Source: an uncultured Christensenellaceae bacterium
GTDB lineage: Bacteria > Bacillota > Clostridia > Christensenellales > Borkfalkiaceae
NCBI GenBank assembly: GCA_910589015.1
Contig: CAJUSA010000005.1
Span: forward strand, 74,476 to 138,475
DNA length: 64,000 nucleotides
Direction of reading: 5' to 3'
This document shows positions 1-7,769 of the stretch, piece by piece; positions within the stretch are counted from its first letter, which is position 1; every line of letters starts with the position of its first letter. The position numbers and the translations under genes are program-made. Below the pieces are notes generated by a model. It was given only the letters and a program-made list of their open reading frames with translations. It was not told where the DNA came from and made no database searches.

Positions 1-1095
1 GTTTACAAGATCATCACGACCGATACGGCGAGCGGAAAGGGCGTCAACACCGAAACGACCGATTACAACGAACTCGTGACCGCTTATCAGCAGCTTGTCA
101 CCGCGGCGGCGGAAAAGACGAGCGCGGGCGAGGGCGCTTATATCTATCTTCCCTCGTTGCGCGATCTGGTCGGCAGCAAGTCGGCGGATTACCGTAACCT
201 CAAGTTCAACGTTTCGTATTTCACGAAACAGCAGAACGCCGATTCTTCGCCGCTCTCGCAGACTTCGCTCAGTTACAACGCGCTTAAACTTCCCGTCACG
301 ATCGAAGGGGAATACTGCTTCCGTTTCTATGTGACCGACGCGGCAGGCAACGCCATCAAACTCTACGACGACGAAAACGAACTGGTGGAAGTAACGGGCA
401 GCAACGTCTGGGATTTCGACATCATTCCCACGTTTACGTTCAAAGTCAATTATAAGGGCGCAAGCATCGAAGACAGCGGCGAACAGACGCTCGGCTACCG
501 CGAATCGACTTATAACATCAAAAATTTCGATATTGTTGCACTTTCGGGCTATGAAACCGACTACGCCTTGTATTACTTCGACGAGAGCAAGCTCGAAGGA
601 ACGAATAATTCGGTGCCTTCCTATTCGCAGTTCGTGCAGGACGTGAAGAAGTACATGGAAGAAAAGGATTACGAAGCCTATAAAAACTGTCTTGTCGAAA
701 TTCAGCCTTTCAACACCGAATACAATAAAGACGACGAAGAATGGGACGCGACAGACAACGATTATAACTGGAATCCGAAGGACTCGTCGCTCTCGTTCGT
801 GCCGCAGAATTCGGGGTTCTATGTGGTCAAAGTCACCGTTTCCGACGCGCACATGGCGGGTAAATCGGTCGACGGCTATCAGGTCATCGAGATCCGCAAC
901 CCCATCGACGTGACGCCGGGCAGATCGAACTGGCTCGAAAATAACCGCCTTTCGGTTATCCTGTTCAGTATTTCGGGTGCGCTTGCGGTGGCAATCGTGG
1001 TGTTGCTCGTTGTGAAACCTTCCGAGAAGACGCCCGAAGACGTCGATCTCAGCAAACTCAAGGGCAAGAAGAAAGAAAAGCCTGCGAAAAAGTAA
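1..1095 (+). CDS. C-terminal part of a membrane-anchored surface protein (partial)
   Basis: The frame is open from the first base of the window, so the gene starts upstream; 364 residues are visible. The bulk is a hydrophilic, Tyr/Asp-rich region that looks extracellular. Near the end, at about residues 317-338 of the visible part, is one hydrophobic segment (LSVILFSISGALAVAIVVLL), followed by a Lys-rich tail ending in KKKEKPAKK. This layout suggests a type I membrane protein anchored at its C-terminus with a short cytoplasmic tail. I recognise no family. The tail has no LPxTG and no cysteine, unlike the secreted proteins further down the window. A strong terminator follows directly. Confidence 0.8.
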   Translation, partial: VYKIITTDTASGKGVNTETTDYNELVTAYQQLVTAAAEKTSAGEGAYIYLPSLRDLVGSKSADYRNLKFNVSYFTKQQNADSSPLSQTSLSYNALKLPVTIEGEYCFRFYVTDAAGNAIKLYDDENELVEVTGSNVWDFDIIPTFTFKVNYKGASIEDSGEQTLGYRESTYNIKNFDIVALSGYETDYALYYFDESKLEGTNNSVPSYSQFVQDVKKYMEEKDYEAYKNCLVEIQPFNTEYNKDDEEWDATDNDYNWNPKDSSLSFVPQNSGFYVVKVTVSDAHMAGKSVDGYQVIEIRNPIDVTPGRSNWLENNRLSVILFSISGALAVAIVVLLVVKPSEKTPEDVDLSKLKGKKKEKPAKK

Positions 1096-1102
1096 AAAAC
1101 AA

Positions 1103-1130
1103 AATGCGCCGCAAAACGGCGCATTTTTTC
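1103..1130 (+). terminator. Rho-independent terminator after the surface protein
   Basis: A 9-bp stem (AATGCGCCG pairing with CGGCGCATT) with a five-base loop is followed by a run of T. It lies 8 bases after the stop codon. The next gene starts about 10 bases downstream, so that gene needs either readthrough or a promoter inside this stretch. Confidence 0.85.
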
Positions 1131-1140
1131 TGTAGAGAAA

Positions 1141-1911
1141 ATGAAATTCGATCCGATCCGAAAGATAAAAGTACTGATCGACGCATACGACGATACGCAT
1201 AATTTCACCTGCGATCTGTGCGGGTGCGAGGTGTTTGCGGGCGAGCGCGTCTGCGCCGACTGCATGAAAACGCTGCCCCTCAACAACGGCGCGATCTGCC
1301 CGTTCTGCGGCAGAAAGGTCGGCGAGGCGGGCGCCTGTCTCGATTGCAAGGAAAAACCGCTCGGCGCGGAAAAAGCGCGTTCGGTATGCACGCACGAGGG
1401 CAAGGCGGCGGAAACGGTGTTGCGTTTCAAACGCGGCGCGCGCTATTTTTGTCGCACGTTCGCTTATTTGGCGTTGCCCGTTCTGCAACGTGAATTTGCC
1501 GACGCCGATCTACTCACCTATGTTCCCATGACGAAAAAGGCGTTCAAAAAGCGCGGATACAATCAGGCGGAACTCTTATGCGCACAGCTCGCCCGTCTGT
1601 CGGAAAAACCGATGGGCGAAGTGCTTGTAAAAAAGAAGGAAACCGAACAACAGAAGAGCCTCGGCAGGCGCGAACGCGAAGAAAATTTAACGGGCTGTTT
1701 CGGCGTGATTGAAAAAGAGGCGGTTAAAGACAAAAAGATTTTGCTGATCGACGACGTGATGACGACGGGCGCGACGGTGGGGGAAATCAGTTCGGTGCTC
1801 AAAAAAGCGGGCGCGCAAAGCGTGTACGTTCTCACAATAACGAGCGTTACCCGCCCGTTGCCGTTCGGGAAAACGGACGGAAAGAAAAAAATCCGCCCAA
1901 ATGCGCCGTAA
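1141..1911 (+). CDS. comF: ComF family phosphoribosyltransferase-like protein
   Basis: This 256-residue protein begins with paired cysteine motifs of a double zinc ribbon (CDLCGC, CADC, CPFCGRK, CLDC; about residues 24-70). It ends with a type I phosphoribosyltransferase domain whose PRPP-binding loop reads LLIDDVMTTGAT (about residues 201-212). That domain order is typical of ComF, which supports DNA uptake or handling during competence in Firmicutes; the biochemical reaction in the family is poorly defined. No comFA helicase gene is adjacent. The start ATG has only a weak purine-rich upstream sequence (AGAGAAA). Confidence 0.85.
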   Translation: MKFDPIRKIKVLIDAYDDTHNFTCDLCGCEVFAGERVCADCMKTLPLNNGAICPFCGRKVGEAGACLDCKEKPLGAEKARSVCTHEGKAAETVLRFKRGARYFCRTFAYLALPVLQREFADADLLTYVPMTKKAFKKRGYNQAELLCAQLARLSEKPMGEVLVKKKETEQQKSLGRREREENLTGCFGVIEKEAVKDKKILLIDDVMTTGATVGEISSVLKKAGAQSVYVLTITSVTRPLPFGKTDGKKKIRPNAP

Positions 1912-1917
1912 ATTTAT

Positions 1918-1946
1918 TTGACAAAATCCATAAAAAATGCTATACT
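1918..1946 (+). promoter_or_regulatory. Sigma-70-type promoter for the MATE exporter
   Basis: TTGACA at 1918-1923 and TATACT at 1941-1946 are separated by 17 bases, and a TG lies one base before the -10 box (extended -10). Transcription should start near 1953, giving a leader of about 120 bases. Confidence 0.85.
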
Positions 1947-1952
1947 ACACAA

Positions 1953-2073
1953 TGTTGAACAGCAATGAAAGGCGTAGAATTTCGACGGAATTCTACGCCT
2001 TTATTCTGTTCTTCGCAGGTTTCAGACGATCTTTCCTCCGACAAAGACGAATTGCGTTATTCGGAGGTATTTA
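1953..2073 (+). promoter_or_regulatory. Structured 5' leader with a possible ribosome-binding-site-hiding stem
   Basis: Two foldable elements are visible. A 14-bp perfect stem pairs 1968-1981 with 1989-2002 across a 7-base loop. Further down, CCTCCGA at 2035-2041 is perfectly complementary to TCGGAGG at 2061-2067, which contains the Shine-Dalgarno sequence of the exporter gene at 2074. No known riboswitch class is recognised. Control of the exporter at translation is inference. Confidence 0.5.
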
Positions 2074-3495
2074 ATGGAAAATCAACAAAGTTCGGAATTT
2101 TTAGGGAAAGAAAAAATATCGAAACTCATGGTAAAATTTTGTATCCCTTGCGTTCTTTCGTTGCTTGTCAGCGCGTTGTATAATATCGTCGACCAGATTT
2201 TTGTGGGGAACAGCGAACTTTCCACGCTCGGCAATGCGGCAACGGGCGTCGTATTCCCAATTTTTATCATCGCGCAGGGGTTTGCGTGGTATTTCGGCGA
2301 CGGTTCGGCGGCATATATCAATATCCGTCAGGGAAAGGGCGACACCGAAAAAATCCATAAATGCGTCGGTACGGGCATGACGTTCACCCTTATCGTAAGC
2401 GTCATTCTGCTTGCCGTGTTCTATCCGCTCAAAACGCAGATCCTCACGCTTTTCGGTGCGTCGGAAAACAGCATCGGTTATGCCGTCGAATATTTCAATA
2501 TCATTCTCGGTTTTTTCCCGATCTACATGTTATCCAACATGATAAACGCCGTCGTGCGCGCCGACGGCAGTCCGTCGTGGTCGATGCTCTCGATGCTTGC
2601 GGGTGCGATCGTCAATATCATTCTCGATCCGATCTTTATTTTTGCCTGCAAGTGGGGCATGGCGGGTGCGGCGTGGGCGACCGTGATCGGGCAGGCCGTT
2701 TCGTTCGTCATCTCAATTGCCTATCTGTTCCGCACCAAGACCTTCCGTCTTAAACTGAAAAGTTTGATCCCTGATTTCAGAGTGTACGGCGAGGCGTTCA
2801 AGCTCGGGCTTTCTTCACTCATTACGCAGATGACGATCGTCGTCATTTCGCTTGTCTGCAATATTATGCTTGCAAAGTACGGTTCGATGTCGAAATACGG
2901 CGCCGATATTCCCATCGCCGTGATCGGCATCGAGAGCAAGGTGTTTACGGTCGTCATCAATATCGTGGTGGGTATCGTGCTCGGCTGCCAGCCCATAATC
3001 GGTTATAATATGGGCGCAAAAAATTTCGACAGGGTCAAAAAATTATACCGCGCGATCTTGCTCAGCACCGTTATCGTCGGGCTTGCGGCAACGATTTTGT
3101 TCGAAGCCGCGCCCGACGCGGTGGTCGGCATGTTCGGGAAACCCACGAATATTCCCAACCCCGAAGATTACTGGGATTTTTCACGCAAAACGTTCCGCAT
3201 TTTTCTTGCGCTCGTCACGTTAACCTGTTTGATCAAAATGTCGTCGATTTTCTTTCAGGCGGTGGGTAAGCCCGTGTTTGCGGTGCTCACCTCGCTCATA
3301 AGAGATATTATCTGTTTCGTTCCGCTTATTTGCGTTTTGCCGATTTTCCTCGGCGTAAACGGCATTCTGATTTCCGCGCCGATCGCCGATTTGCTTGCTA
3401 TGATCGTCACCGCGGTTTTAACGGCGGTGTTCTTTTTGGGCATAAAAAAGGCAAAGCGGCAAGCGAAAGAATCCGAAAAGATCGAAGAAGAGTAA
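2074..3495 (+). CDS. MATE family efflux transporter
   Basis: This 473-residue integral membrane protein has about twelve hydrophobic segments in two similar halves. Its N-terminal features (LMVKFCIPCVLSLLVSALYN, VDQIFVGN) are typical of MepA/DinF-type MATE exporters. The family expels cationic drugs or metabolites in exchange for Na+ or H+. The length matches the family. GGAGG at 2063-2067 is well placed for the ATG. The gene stands alone between its own promoter and a terminator. The substrate cannot be predicted; the structured leader suggests a ligand-responsive or translation-controlled system. Confidence 0.93.
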   Translation: MENQQSSEFLGKEKISKLMVKFCIPCVLSLLVSALYNIVDQIFVGNSELSTLGNAATGVVFPIFIIAQGFAWYFGDGSAAYINIRQGKGDTEKIHKCVGTGMTFTLIVSVILLAVFYPLKTQILTLFGASENSIGYAVEYFNIILGFFPIYMLSNMINAVVRADGSPSWSMLSMLAGAIVNIILDPIFIFACKWGMAGAAWATVIGQAVSFVISIAYLFRTKTFRLKLKSLIPDFRVYGEAFKLGLSSLITQMTIVVISLVCNIMLAKYGSMSKYGADIPIAVIGIESKVFTVVINIVVGIVLGCQPIIGYNMGAKNFDRVKKLYRAILLSTVIVGLAATILFEAAPDAVVGMFGKPTNIPNPEDYWDFSRKTFRIFLALVTLTCLIKMSSIFFQAVGKPVFAVLTSLIRDIICFVPLICVLPIFLGVNGILISAPIADLLAMIVTAVLTAVFFLGIKKAKRQAKESEKIEEE

Positions 3496-3560
3496 AAAGT
3501 TTTCGGGAAGGAACCCGAAAGCTCGTCGCGCGAACCTGTGGGAATACACCGTTCGTTTGT

Positions 3561-3624
3561 CTGTTGCCCCTACCAAAAAACCCGAGCGGCAAAAGCCGCT
3601 CGGGTTTTTTGGTAGGGGCAACAG
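3561..3624. terminator. Bidirectional terminator with a 30-bp perfect inverted repeat that includes the tRNA 3' end
   Basis: Bases 3561-3590 are the exact reverse complement of 3595-3624, with an AAAA loop. The core stem is CCCGAGCGGC, flanked by A6 and T6, so it can end both the MATE transcript (plus) and the tRNA transcript (minus). The outer arm repeats, in inverted orientation, the last 15 or so bases of the tRNA gene including its CCA. Confidence 0.85.
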
Positions 3625-3686
3625 GGCTCGAACCTGTGACCTCACGCATGTGAAGCGTGCGCTCTAACCAACTGAGCTATGCCCCC
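3610..3686 (-). tRNA. tRNA-Val (anticodon CAC), CCA encoded
   Basis: On the minus strand the sequence folds as a cloverleaf. The acceptor GGGGGCA pairs with TGCCCCT (first pair G-T), the D arm holds AGTTGGTTAG, and the anticodon stem CACGC/GCGTG carries the loop TTCACAT. The T arm is ACAGG-TTCGAGC-CCTGT. The anticodon CAC reads GTG (Val). Discriminator A and CCA are encoded. Length is 77 bases. Confidence 0.95.
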
Positions 3687-3699
3687 GAAGACTATTGCT

Positions 3700-3728
3700 A
3701 TTTTAACTTGTTTAGCGGCGTTTGTCAA
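3700..3728 (-). promoter_or_regulatory. Promoter of tRNA-Val
   Basis: On the minus strand TTGACA (3728-3723) and TAAAAT (3705-3700) are 17 bases apart and end about 14 bases before the tRNA 5' end. Confidence 0.8.
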
Positions 3729-3776
3729 TCGTTTTTGAGTATATAAAAAAATTTTTATATTTTTTCCGTCAGATTG

Positions 3777-3806
3777 TTGACAAATGTTCTCGGCGTGTAG
3801 TATGAT
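3777..3806 (+). promoter_or_regulatory. Promoter of the T-box leader
   Basis: TTGACA at 3777-3782 and TATGAT at 3801-3806 are separated by 18 bases. Transcription is expected to begin near 3813, at the first bases of the T-box stem I. Confidence 0.75.
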
Positions 3807-3812
3807 GAATAA

Positions 3813-4061
3813 AACCGATGAGGTAAAGTAGTAGTTTTAAGCAAGCGGATTTTCAGCGAGTTTCCGAACGGTGGAAGGGGAACGGTCCGCATAAAACGAA
3901 TGGATTACCGAGGGCGGGTGTGAAAGCAAGTAGCGCCTGACGGAACTTCCCCGTTAACGGAAGAGGGCATGACTGTGCCTGCAGAGGCAATTTTTATAAT
4001 TGTGAAATTGGGTGGCAACACGGATAAATTCGTCCCAAGCGAGTTTAACCGTGTTTTTGTT
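3813..4061 (+). ncRNA. T-box riboswitch, tryptophan specific
   Basis: Stem I is visible. GGTAA (3822-3826) pairs with TTACC (3905-3909), and GTTTTA (3834-3839) pairs with TAAAAC (3892-3897). Between them are AAGTAGTA on the 5' side and GAATGGA on the 3' side of the specifier loop, which places TGG (Trp) at 3901-3903. The antiterminator bulge reads TGGC at 4013-4016; its fourth base C would pair with discriminator G of tRNA-Trp. A terminator stem from AACACGG (4017-4023) to CCGTGTT ends in a T-rich run near 4061. The downstream gene is a tryptophan synthase beta, which agrees with the specifier. Confidence 0.9.
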
Positions 4062-4091
4062 TTCCATAAAATTTTTTAAGGAGGTAGCGGT

Positions 4092-5480
4092 ATGGCTACG
4101 AAAATTCCCTACAAAACCTATCTTACCGAGGAGGAAATGCCGCGTTCGTGGTATAACGTGAAGGCGCACATGAAGGGTGCGCACGATCCCTTTCTGAATC
4201 CCGCGACGGGCAAACCCTGCACCAAAGAAGACCTGCGTGCGGTGTTCTGCGACGAATGTATCGATCAGGAACTGAACAACACCGACGAATATATCGAAAT
4301 CCCCGAAGATATCCGCAATTTTTATAAAACCTTCCGCCCTTCGCCTTTGGTGCGCGCTTATTTTCTCGAACGTATTCTCGATACGCCCGCGGAAATCTAT
4401 TATAAATTCGAAGGCAACAATACTTCGGGCTCGCATAAGCTCAACTCCGCGGCGGCGCAGGCGTATTACGCCAAAAAACAGGGCTTGCGTTCGATTACGA
4501 CCGAAACGGGCGCGGGGCAGTGGGGCACGGCGCTCTCGATGGCGGCGGCGTTCTACGGGCTGCAGCTCGACGTCTTTATGGTGAAGGTCTCTTCCGAGCA
4601 GAAACCCTACCGCAAAGAGGTCATCCGCACATACGGCGCGAACGTCATTCCCTCGCCTTCGGAAACCACCGAGGCGGGCAGAAGGATCCTGCGCGAATTT
4701 CCCGAAACGGGCGGCTCGCTCGGTTGCGCCATTTCCGAAGCGGTGGAAAAGGCGCAAAATACGCCTTCCTGCCGCTATGTGCTTGGCTCGGTGCTCGATC
4801 ACGTTTTGTTGCATCAGTCGATTATCGGTTTGGAAAGTAAAGCCGCGCTCGAAAAATACGGCGTGACGCCCGACGTCATCATCGGCTGCGCGGGCGGCGG
4901 ATCCAACCTCGGCGGCTTGATTTCGCCCTATATGGGCGAGCGGTTGCAGGGGAAGAACCAAATCGAGTTTGTCGCCGTGGAACCGGCAAGCTGTCCGTCG
5001 CTCACGCGCGGAAAGTATGCTTACGATTTCTGCGACTCGGCGAAAACGACGCCGCTCGCGAAGATGTATACGCTCGGCTGCGGATTTATGCCTTCGCCCA
5101 GCCACGCGGGCGGGCTGCGTTATCACGGCATGAGCCCCATCGTATCGCGGCTGTATCACGACGGATATCTGCGCGCCGTATCGGTAAAACAGAGCGACGT
5201 ATTCGACGCCGCCGTGCTGTTTGCCAAGTGCGAGGGGATCCTGCCCGCGCCCGAAAGCGCGCACGCCATTCGCGCGACGATCGACGAGGCGTTGAAGTGC
5301 AGGAAAGAAGGCAGGAAAAAGTCCATTTTGTTCGGATTGACGGGGACGGGGTATTTCGATCTGGCGGCTTATAAGCAGTATAACGACAAAACGATGAACG
5401 ACTATGTGCCCACCGACGAGGATTTGCGGCGCGGGTTCGAAACCATTCCGAAGTGCGCCGCCAACGACGGCTTGCTCTGA
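4092..5480 (+). CDS. trpB: TrpB2-type tryptophan synthase beta chain
   Basis: This PLP-dependent enzyme of fold type II has 462 residues, the longer TrpB2 length. The PLP lysine lies in NTSGSHKLNSA (about K116), and the glycine-rich phosphate loop reads GCAGGGSNLGG. TrpB joins indole with serine to make tryptophan. TrpB2 forms often work without TrpA or salvage free indole. No trpA or other trp gene is adjacent, so indole salvage is a reasonable inference. Expression is set by the Trp T-box just upstream. AAGGAGG at 4079-4085 supports the ATG. Confidence 0.93.
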   Translation: MATKIPYKTYLTEEEMPRSWYNVKAHMKGAHDPFLNPATGKPCTKEDLRAVFCDECIDQELNNTDEYIEIPEDIRNFYKTFRPSPLVRAYFLERILDTPAEIYYKFEGNNTSGSHKLNSAAAQAYYAKKQGLRSITTETGAGQWGTALSMAAAFYGLQLDVFMVKVSSEQKPYRKEVIRTYGANVIPSPSETTEAGRRILREFPETGGSLGCAISEAVEKAQNTPSCRYVLGSVLDHVLLHQSIIGLESKAALEKYGVTPDVIIGCAGGGSNLGGLISPYMGERLQGKNQIEFVAVEPASCPSLTRGKYAYDFCDSAKTTPLAKMYTLGCGFMPSPSHAGGLRYHGMSPIVSRLYHDGYLRAVSVKQSDVFDAAVLFAKCEGILPAPESAHAIRATIDEALKCRKEGRKKSILFGLTGTGYFDLAAYKQYNDKTMNDYVPTDEDLRRGFETIPKCAANDGLL

Positions 5481-5573
5481 GGTGTTTTTCGATCGGAAAC
5501 ACGGTAATTCGACAGAGAAAGCGCGTATGCGCGGCGGAACATATGTTATTCTGTCATAAACGGAGGAATGTTT

Positions 5574-5909
5574 ATGCAGACGCTATTGCTTGACCGTCGT
5601 ACGCAGGGGATGATCGAGGGCTATGTGCCCGAAGGGGAATTGCTGACTTCGCTTGTGCGGTTCTTTTCGATTTTTTCGGATAATACCCGCCTGCGGATCT
5701 TATCGGCGCTTGCCATATCCGAAATGTGCGTCACCGATATTTCGCGCGTGCTCGATATCAACCAGACGACCGTTTCGCATCAGCTTCGTTACTTAAAAGA
5801 CGCGGGCATGGCGCGCATGACGCGGCACGGGAAAATCATCTTTTATTCGCTTTCCAACGATATCGTCAACGACGTGCTCTTAAAAGGCGTTGAGTTTTTA
5901 GGATATTAA
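5574..5909 (+). CDS. ArsR family winged-helix regulator
   Basis: About 111 residues form a single winged helix-turn-helix domain: NTRLRILSALAISEMCVTDI, then LDINQTTVSHQLRYLKDAGM as the recognition helix, then a wing (RHGKIIFYSL). ArsR/SmtB proteins are usually metal- or redox-responsive repressors. The usual metal pair CxC of helix 3 is reduced here to a single Cys (EMCVTD), so its signal is unclear. An upstream ATG at 5568 lies one base from the GGAGG; the ATG at 5574 has better spacing and was chosen. A 10-bp palindrome AACATATGTT at 5538-5547 could be its operator. Confidence 0.88.
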   Translation: MQTLLLDRRTQGMIEGYVPEGELLTSLVRFFSIFSDNTRLRILSALAISEMCVTDISRVLDINQTTVSHQLRYLKDAGMARMTRHGKIIFYSLSNDIVNDVLLKGVEFLGY

Positions 5910-5922
5910 AGGCTCAATTCTC

Positions 5923-5951
5923 TTGAAAAAAACGCGCAGGTCGTGTATAAT
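5923..5951 (+). promoter_or_regulatory. uvrC promoter, probably giving a leaderless transcript
   Basis: TTGAAA at 5923-5928 and TATAAT at 5946-5951 are 17 bases apart. The expected start of transcription, about 7 bases after the -10 box, falls on the uvrC ATG at 5958. No Shine-Dalgarno sequence lies between. Confidence 0.7.
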
Positions 5952-5957
5952 AGTAGT

Positions 5958-7769
5958 ATGAGCCAAAACGTACTTCGCGAAAAGCTCAAACTGCTGCCCG
6001 ATTCGCCCGGCGTCTATATTATGTTGGACGCGAGCGGAACGGTCATTTACGTCGGCAAGGCGCGCGTACTCAAAAACCGCGTGCGGCAATACTTTCATTC
6101 TTCGCCCAAACCCGAAAAGGTGCAGGCGATGGTGGATTGTATTGCCGACTTTTCCTATGTCGTCACGCCGACCGAGGTCGACGCGCTCGCCCTCGAAAAC
6201 ACCTATATCAAAAAATACAAACCGAAGTACAATATTCTCTTAAAAGACGACAAGAATTATCCCTATATCAAGGTGCACACGCGCGAGGAATTTCCGCATA
6301 TCTCGATCACCCGCCGCATTGCCAAAGACGGTAAGTATTTCGGTCCGTTCATGGGGGGCGTGAGTTGCAAAGAGATTGTCGACGTGGCGGCGCGGGTTTA
6401 CGGCATTCGCACCTGCTCGGTTGCGATCGGCTCAAAACCCAAAAAAGCCTGCCTCGATTATCATTTGGGGCGGTGCCTTGCCCCTTGCGCGCAGGAATGC
6501 ACGCGCGAAGAATACGCGCGGCGCGTCGAACGGGCGCTTTCGTTTCTGGGCGGAAACTACGAAGAGGCGGAACGCATTTTAACCGAAAAGATGCAACGCT
6601 TTGCCGAGGAAGAACAGTTCGAGCTGGCGCTTGAATACCGCAACCGCATTTCCATGCTTTCCGCGCTCGGCAAGCGGCGTATCACTGCTATGCCGCGCGA
6701 CGTCGACGCCGATATCTGGGCGATCGCCTCCAACGGGCTGTACGCAAGCGTTTCGGTGCTCGTTACGCGCGGCGGTCTTATGCAGGGCAGTCGCAACTTT
6801 CCGCTCGAGGAGGGCGCGGGCGAACGCGAAGAGAGTTTTATGAGCTTCCTCACGCAGTATTATGCGTCCCGACCCTTCCCGCACGAAATTATCTGCGGCG
6901 TCGGGCTTGACGACGAGTTGCTGCGCGTGTACGCCTTCCGCAAAAACGGCAGACAGCTCTTTATCACCCGTCCGAAAACGGGGGTAAAACGCGAGCTTTT
7001 AGATATGGCGCAGAAGAACGCGCAGGAATATCTCGATAAAGCGATTTCTGCAATCGCGCACCGCAACGATATGACGGTCAACGCTTGCGAACGCCTGCAA
7101 ACGCTCTTGTCGCTTTCCCGCTATCCCAAACGCATGGAATGCTACGATATTTCCAACATTTCGGGCGTGGATAAAGTCGGCTCGATGGTGGTATTTACCG
7201 ACGGCGAACCCGATAAAGTGCAATATAGGCGTTTCCGCATTAAAACGGTGGAAGGGGCGAACGACTTCGCCTCGCTCAAAGAGGTGCTCACCCGCCGTTT
7301 GGGTAAGCTCGGCACGCAAGAGGAAGAGCGCTTCCCCCGCCCCGACCTCATCGTGATCGACGGCGGCAAGGGGCAGCTTTCTTCGGTCAAAGAGGTGTTC
7401 GACGAGCTCGGCGTAACGGGGATCGATCTTGTTTCGCTCGCAAAACGCGAAGAGGAAGTGTTCACCTGTTATCAGGACGAAAGCATCAGAATCAACCACC
7501 GCGATTACGCGCTCAAACTGCTGCAACGCCTGCGCGACGAGGCGCACCGCTTTGCGATCACCTATTTCCGCAGTCTGCACAACAAGCGCAATCTTGCCTC
7601 GGTACTCCGCGAGATCGAGGGGGTGGGCGAACGCAAACGCAAGGCGTTAATGGATAAATTCGGCACGATCGACAAGATCATGCGTGCGGACGTTGCGCAG
7701 CTTTCTGCCGTGGAAGGGATCGGGGAAGAGCTGGCGCGGCGGATCAAAACCTATTTCGAGGAACTTTAA
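5958..7769 (+). CDS. uvrC: UvrABC excinuclease subunit C
   Basis: This 603-residue protein has the full UvrC layout. The GIY-YIG nuclease at the N-terminus (SPGVYIMLDASG, IYVGKA) makes the 3' incision. The mid cysteine cluster (ACLDYHLGRCLAPC) and UVR motif (about 200-235) follow. The RNase H-like nuclease (YDISNISG, VIDGGKGQLSS) makes the 5' incision, and tandem helix-hairpin-helix motifs end the protein. The ATG at 5958 gives the N-terminus typical of the family; earlier in-frame GTG 5943 lies inside the promoter. The stop overlaps the next ATG (TAATG), so the HAD gene is probably co-translated. Confidence 0.97.
   Translation: MSQNVLREKLKLLPDSPGVYIMLDASGTVIYVGKARVLKNRVRQYFHSSPKPEKVQAMVDCIADFSYVVTPTEVDALALENTYIKKYKPKYNILLKDDKNYPYIKVHTREEFPHISITRRIAKDGKYFGPFMGGVSCKEIVDVAARVYGIRTCSVAIGSKPKKACLDYHLGRCLAPCAQECTREEYARRVERALSFLGGNYEEAERILTEKMQRFAEEEQFELALEYRNRISMLSALGKRRITAMPRDVDADIWAIASNGLYASVSVLVTRGGLMQGSRNFPLEEGAGEREESFMSFLTQYYASRPFPHEIICGVGLDDELLRVYAFRKNGRQLFITRPKTGVKRELLDMAQKNAQEYLDKAISAIAHRNDMTVNACERLQTLLSLSRYPKRMECYDISNISGVDKVGSMVVFTDGEPDKVQYRRFRIKTVEGANDFASLKEVLTRRLGKLGTQEEERFPRPDLIVIDGGKGQLSSVKEVFDELGVTGIDLVSLAKREEEVFTCYQDESIRINHRDYALKLLQRLRDEAHRFAITYFRSLHNKRNLASVLREIEGVGERKRKALMDKFGTIDKIMRADVAQLSAVEGIGEELARRIKTYFEEL

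Noticed and set aside
1965..2183. 72-codon frame in the MATE leader, possible leader peptide
   Set aside because: No ribosome site, overlaps the exporter in another frame, and its first part is just the hairpin sequence.
3561..3580. Inverted tRNA end as a phage attachment site
   Set aside because: Integration at tRNA genes gives direct repeats flanking an element; here the copy is inverted and adjacent, with no element between.
3330..3653. Plus-strand frame ending GATGLEPVTSRM
   Set aside because: This ending is the well-known false protein made by reading antisense across a tRNA gene; here it is the tRNA-Val.
3954..5264. Long minus-strand open frame antisense to trpB
   Set aside because: Arg/His-rich composition, no recognisable family, and fully covered by a strongly supported plus-strand enzyme.
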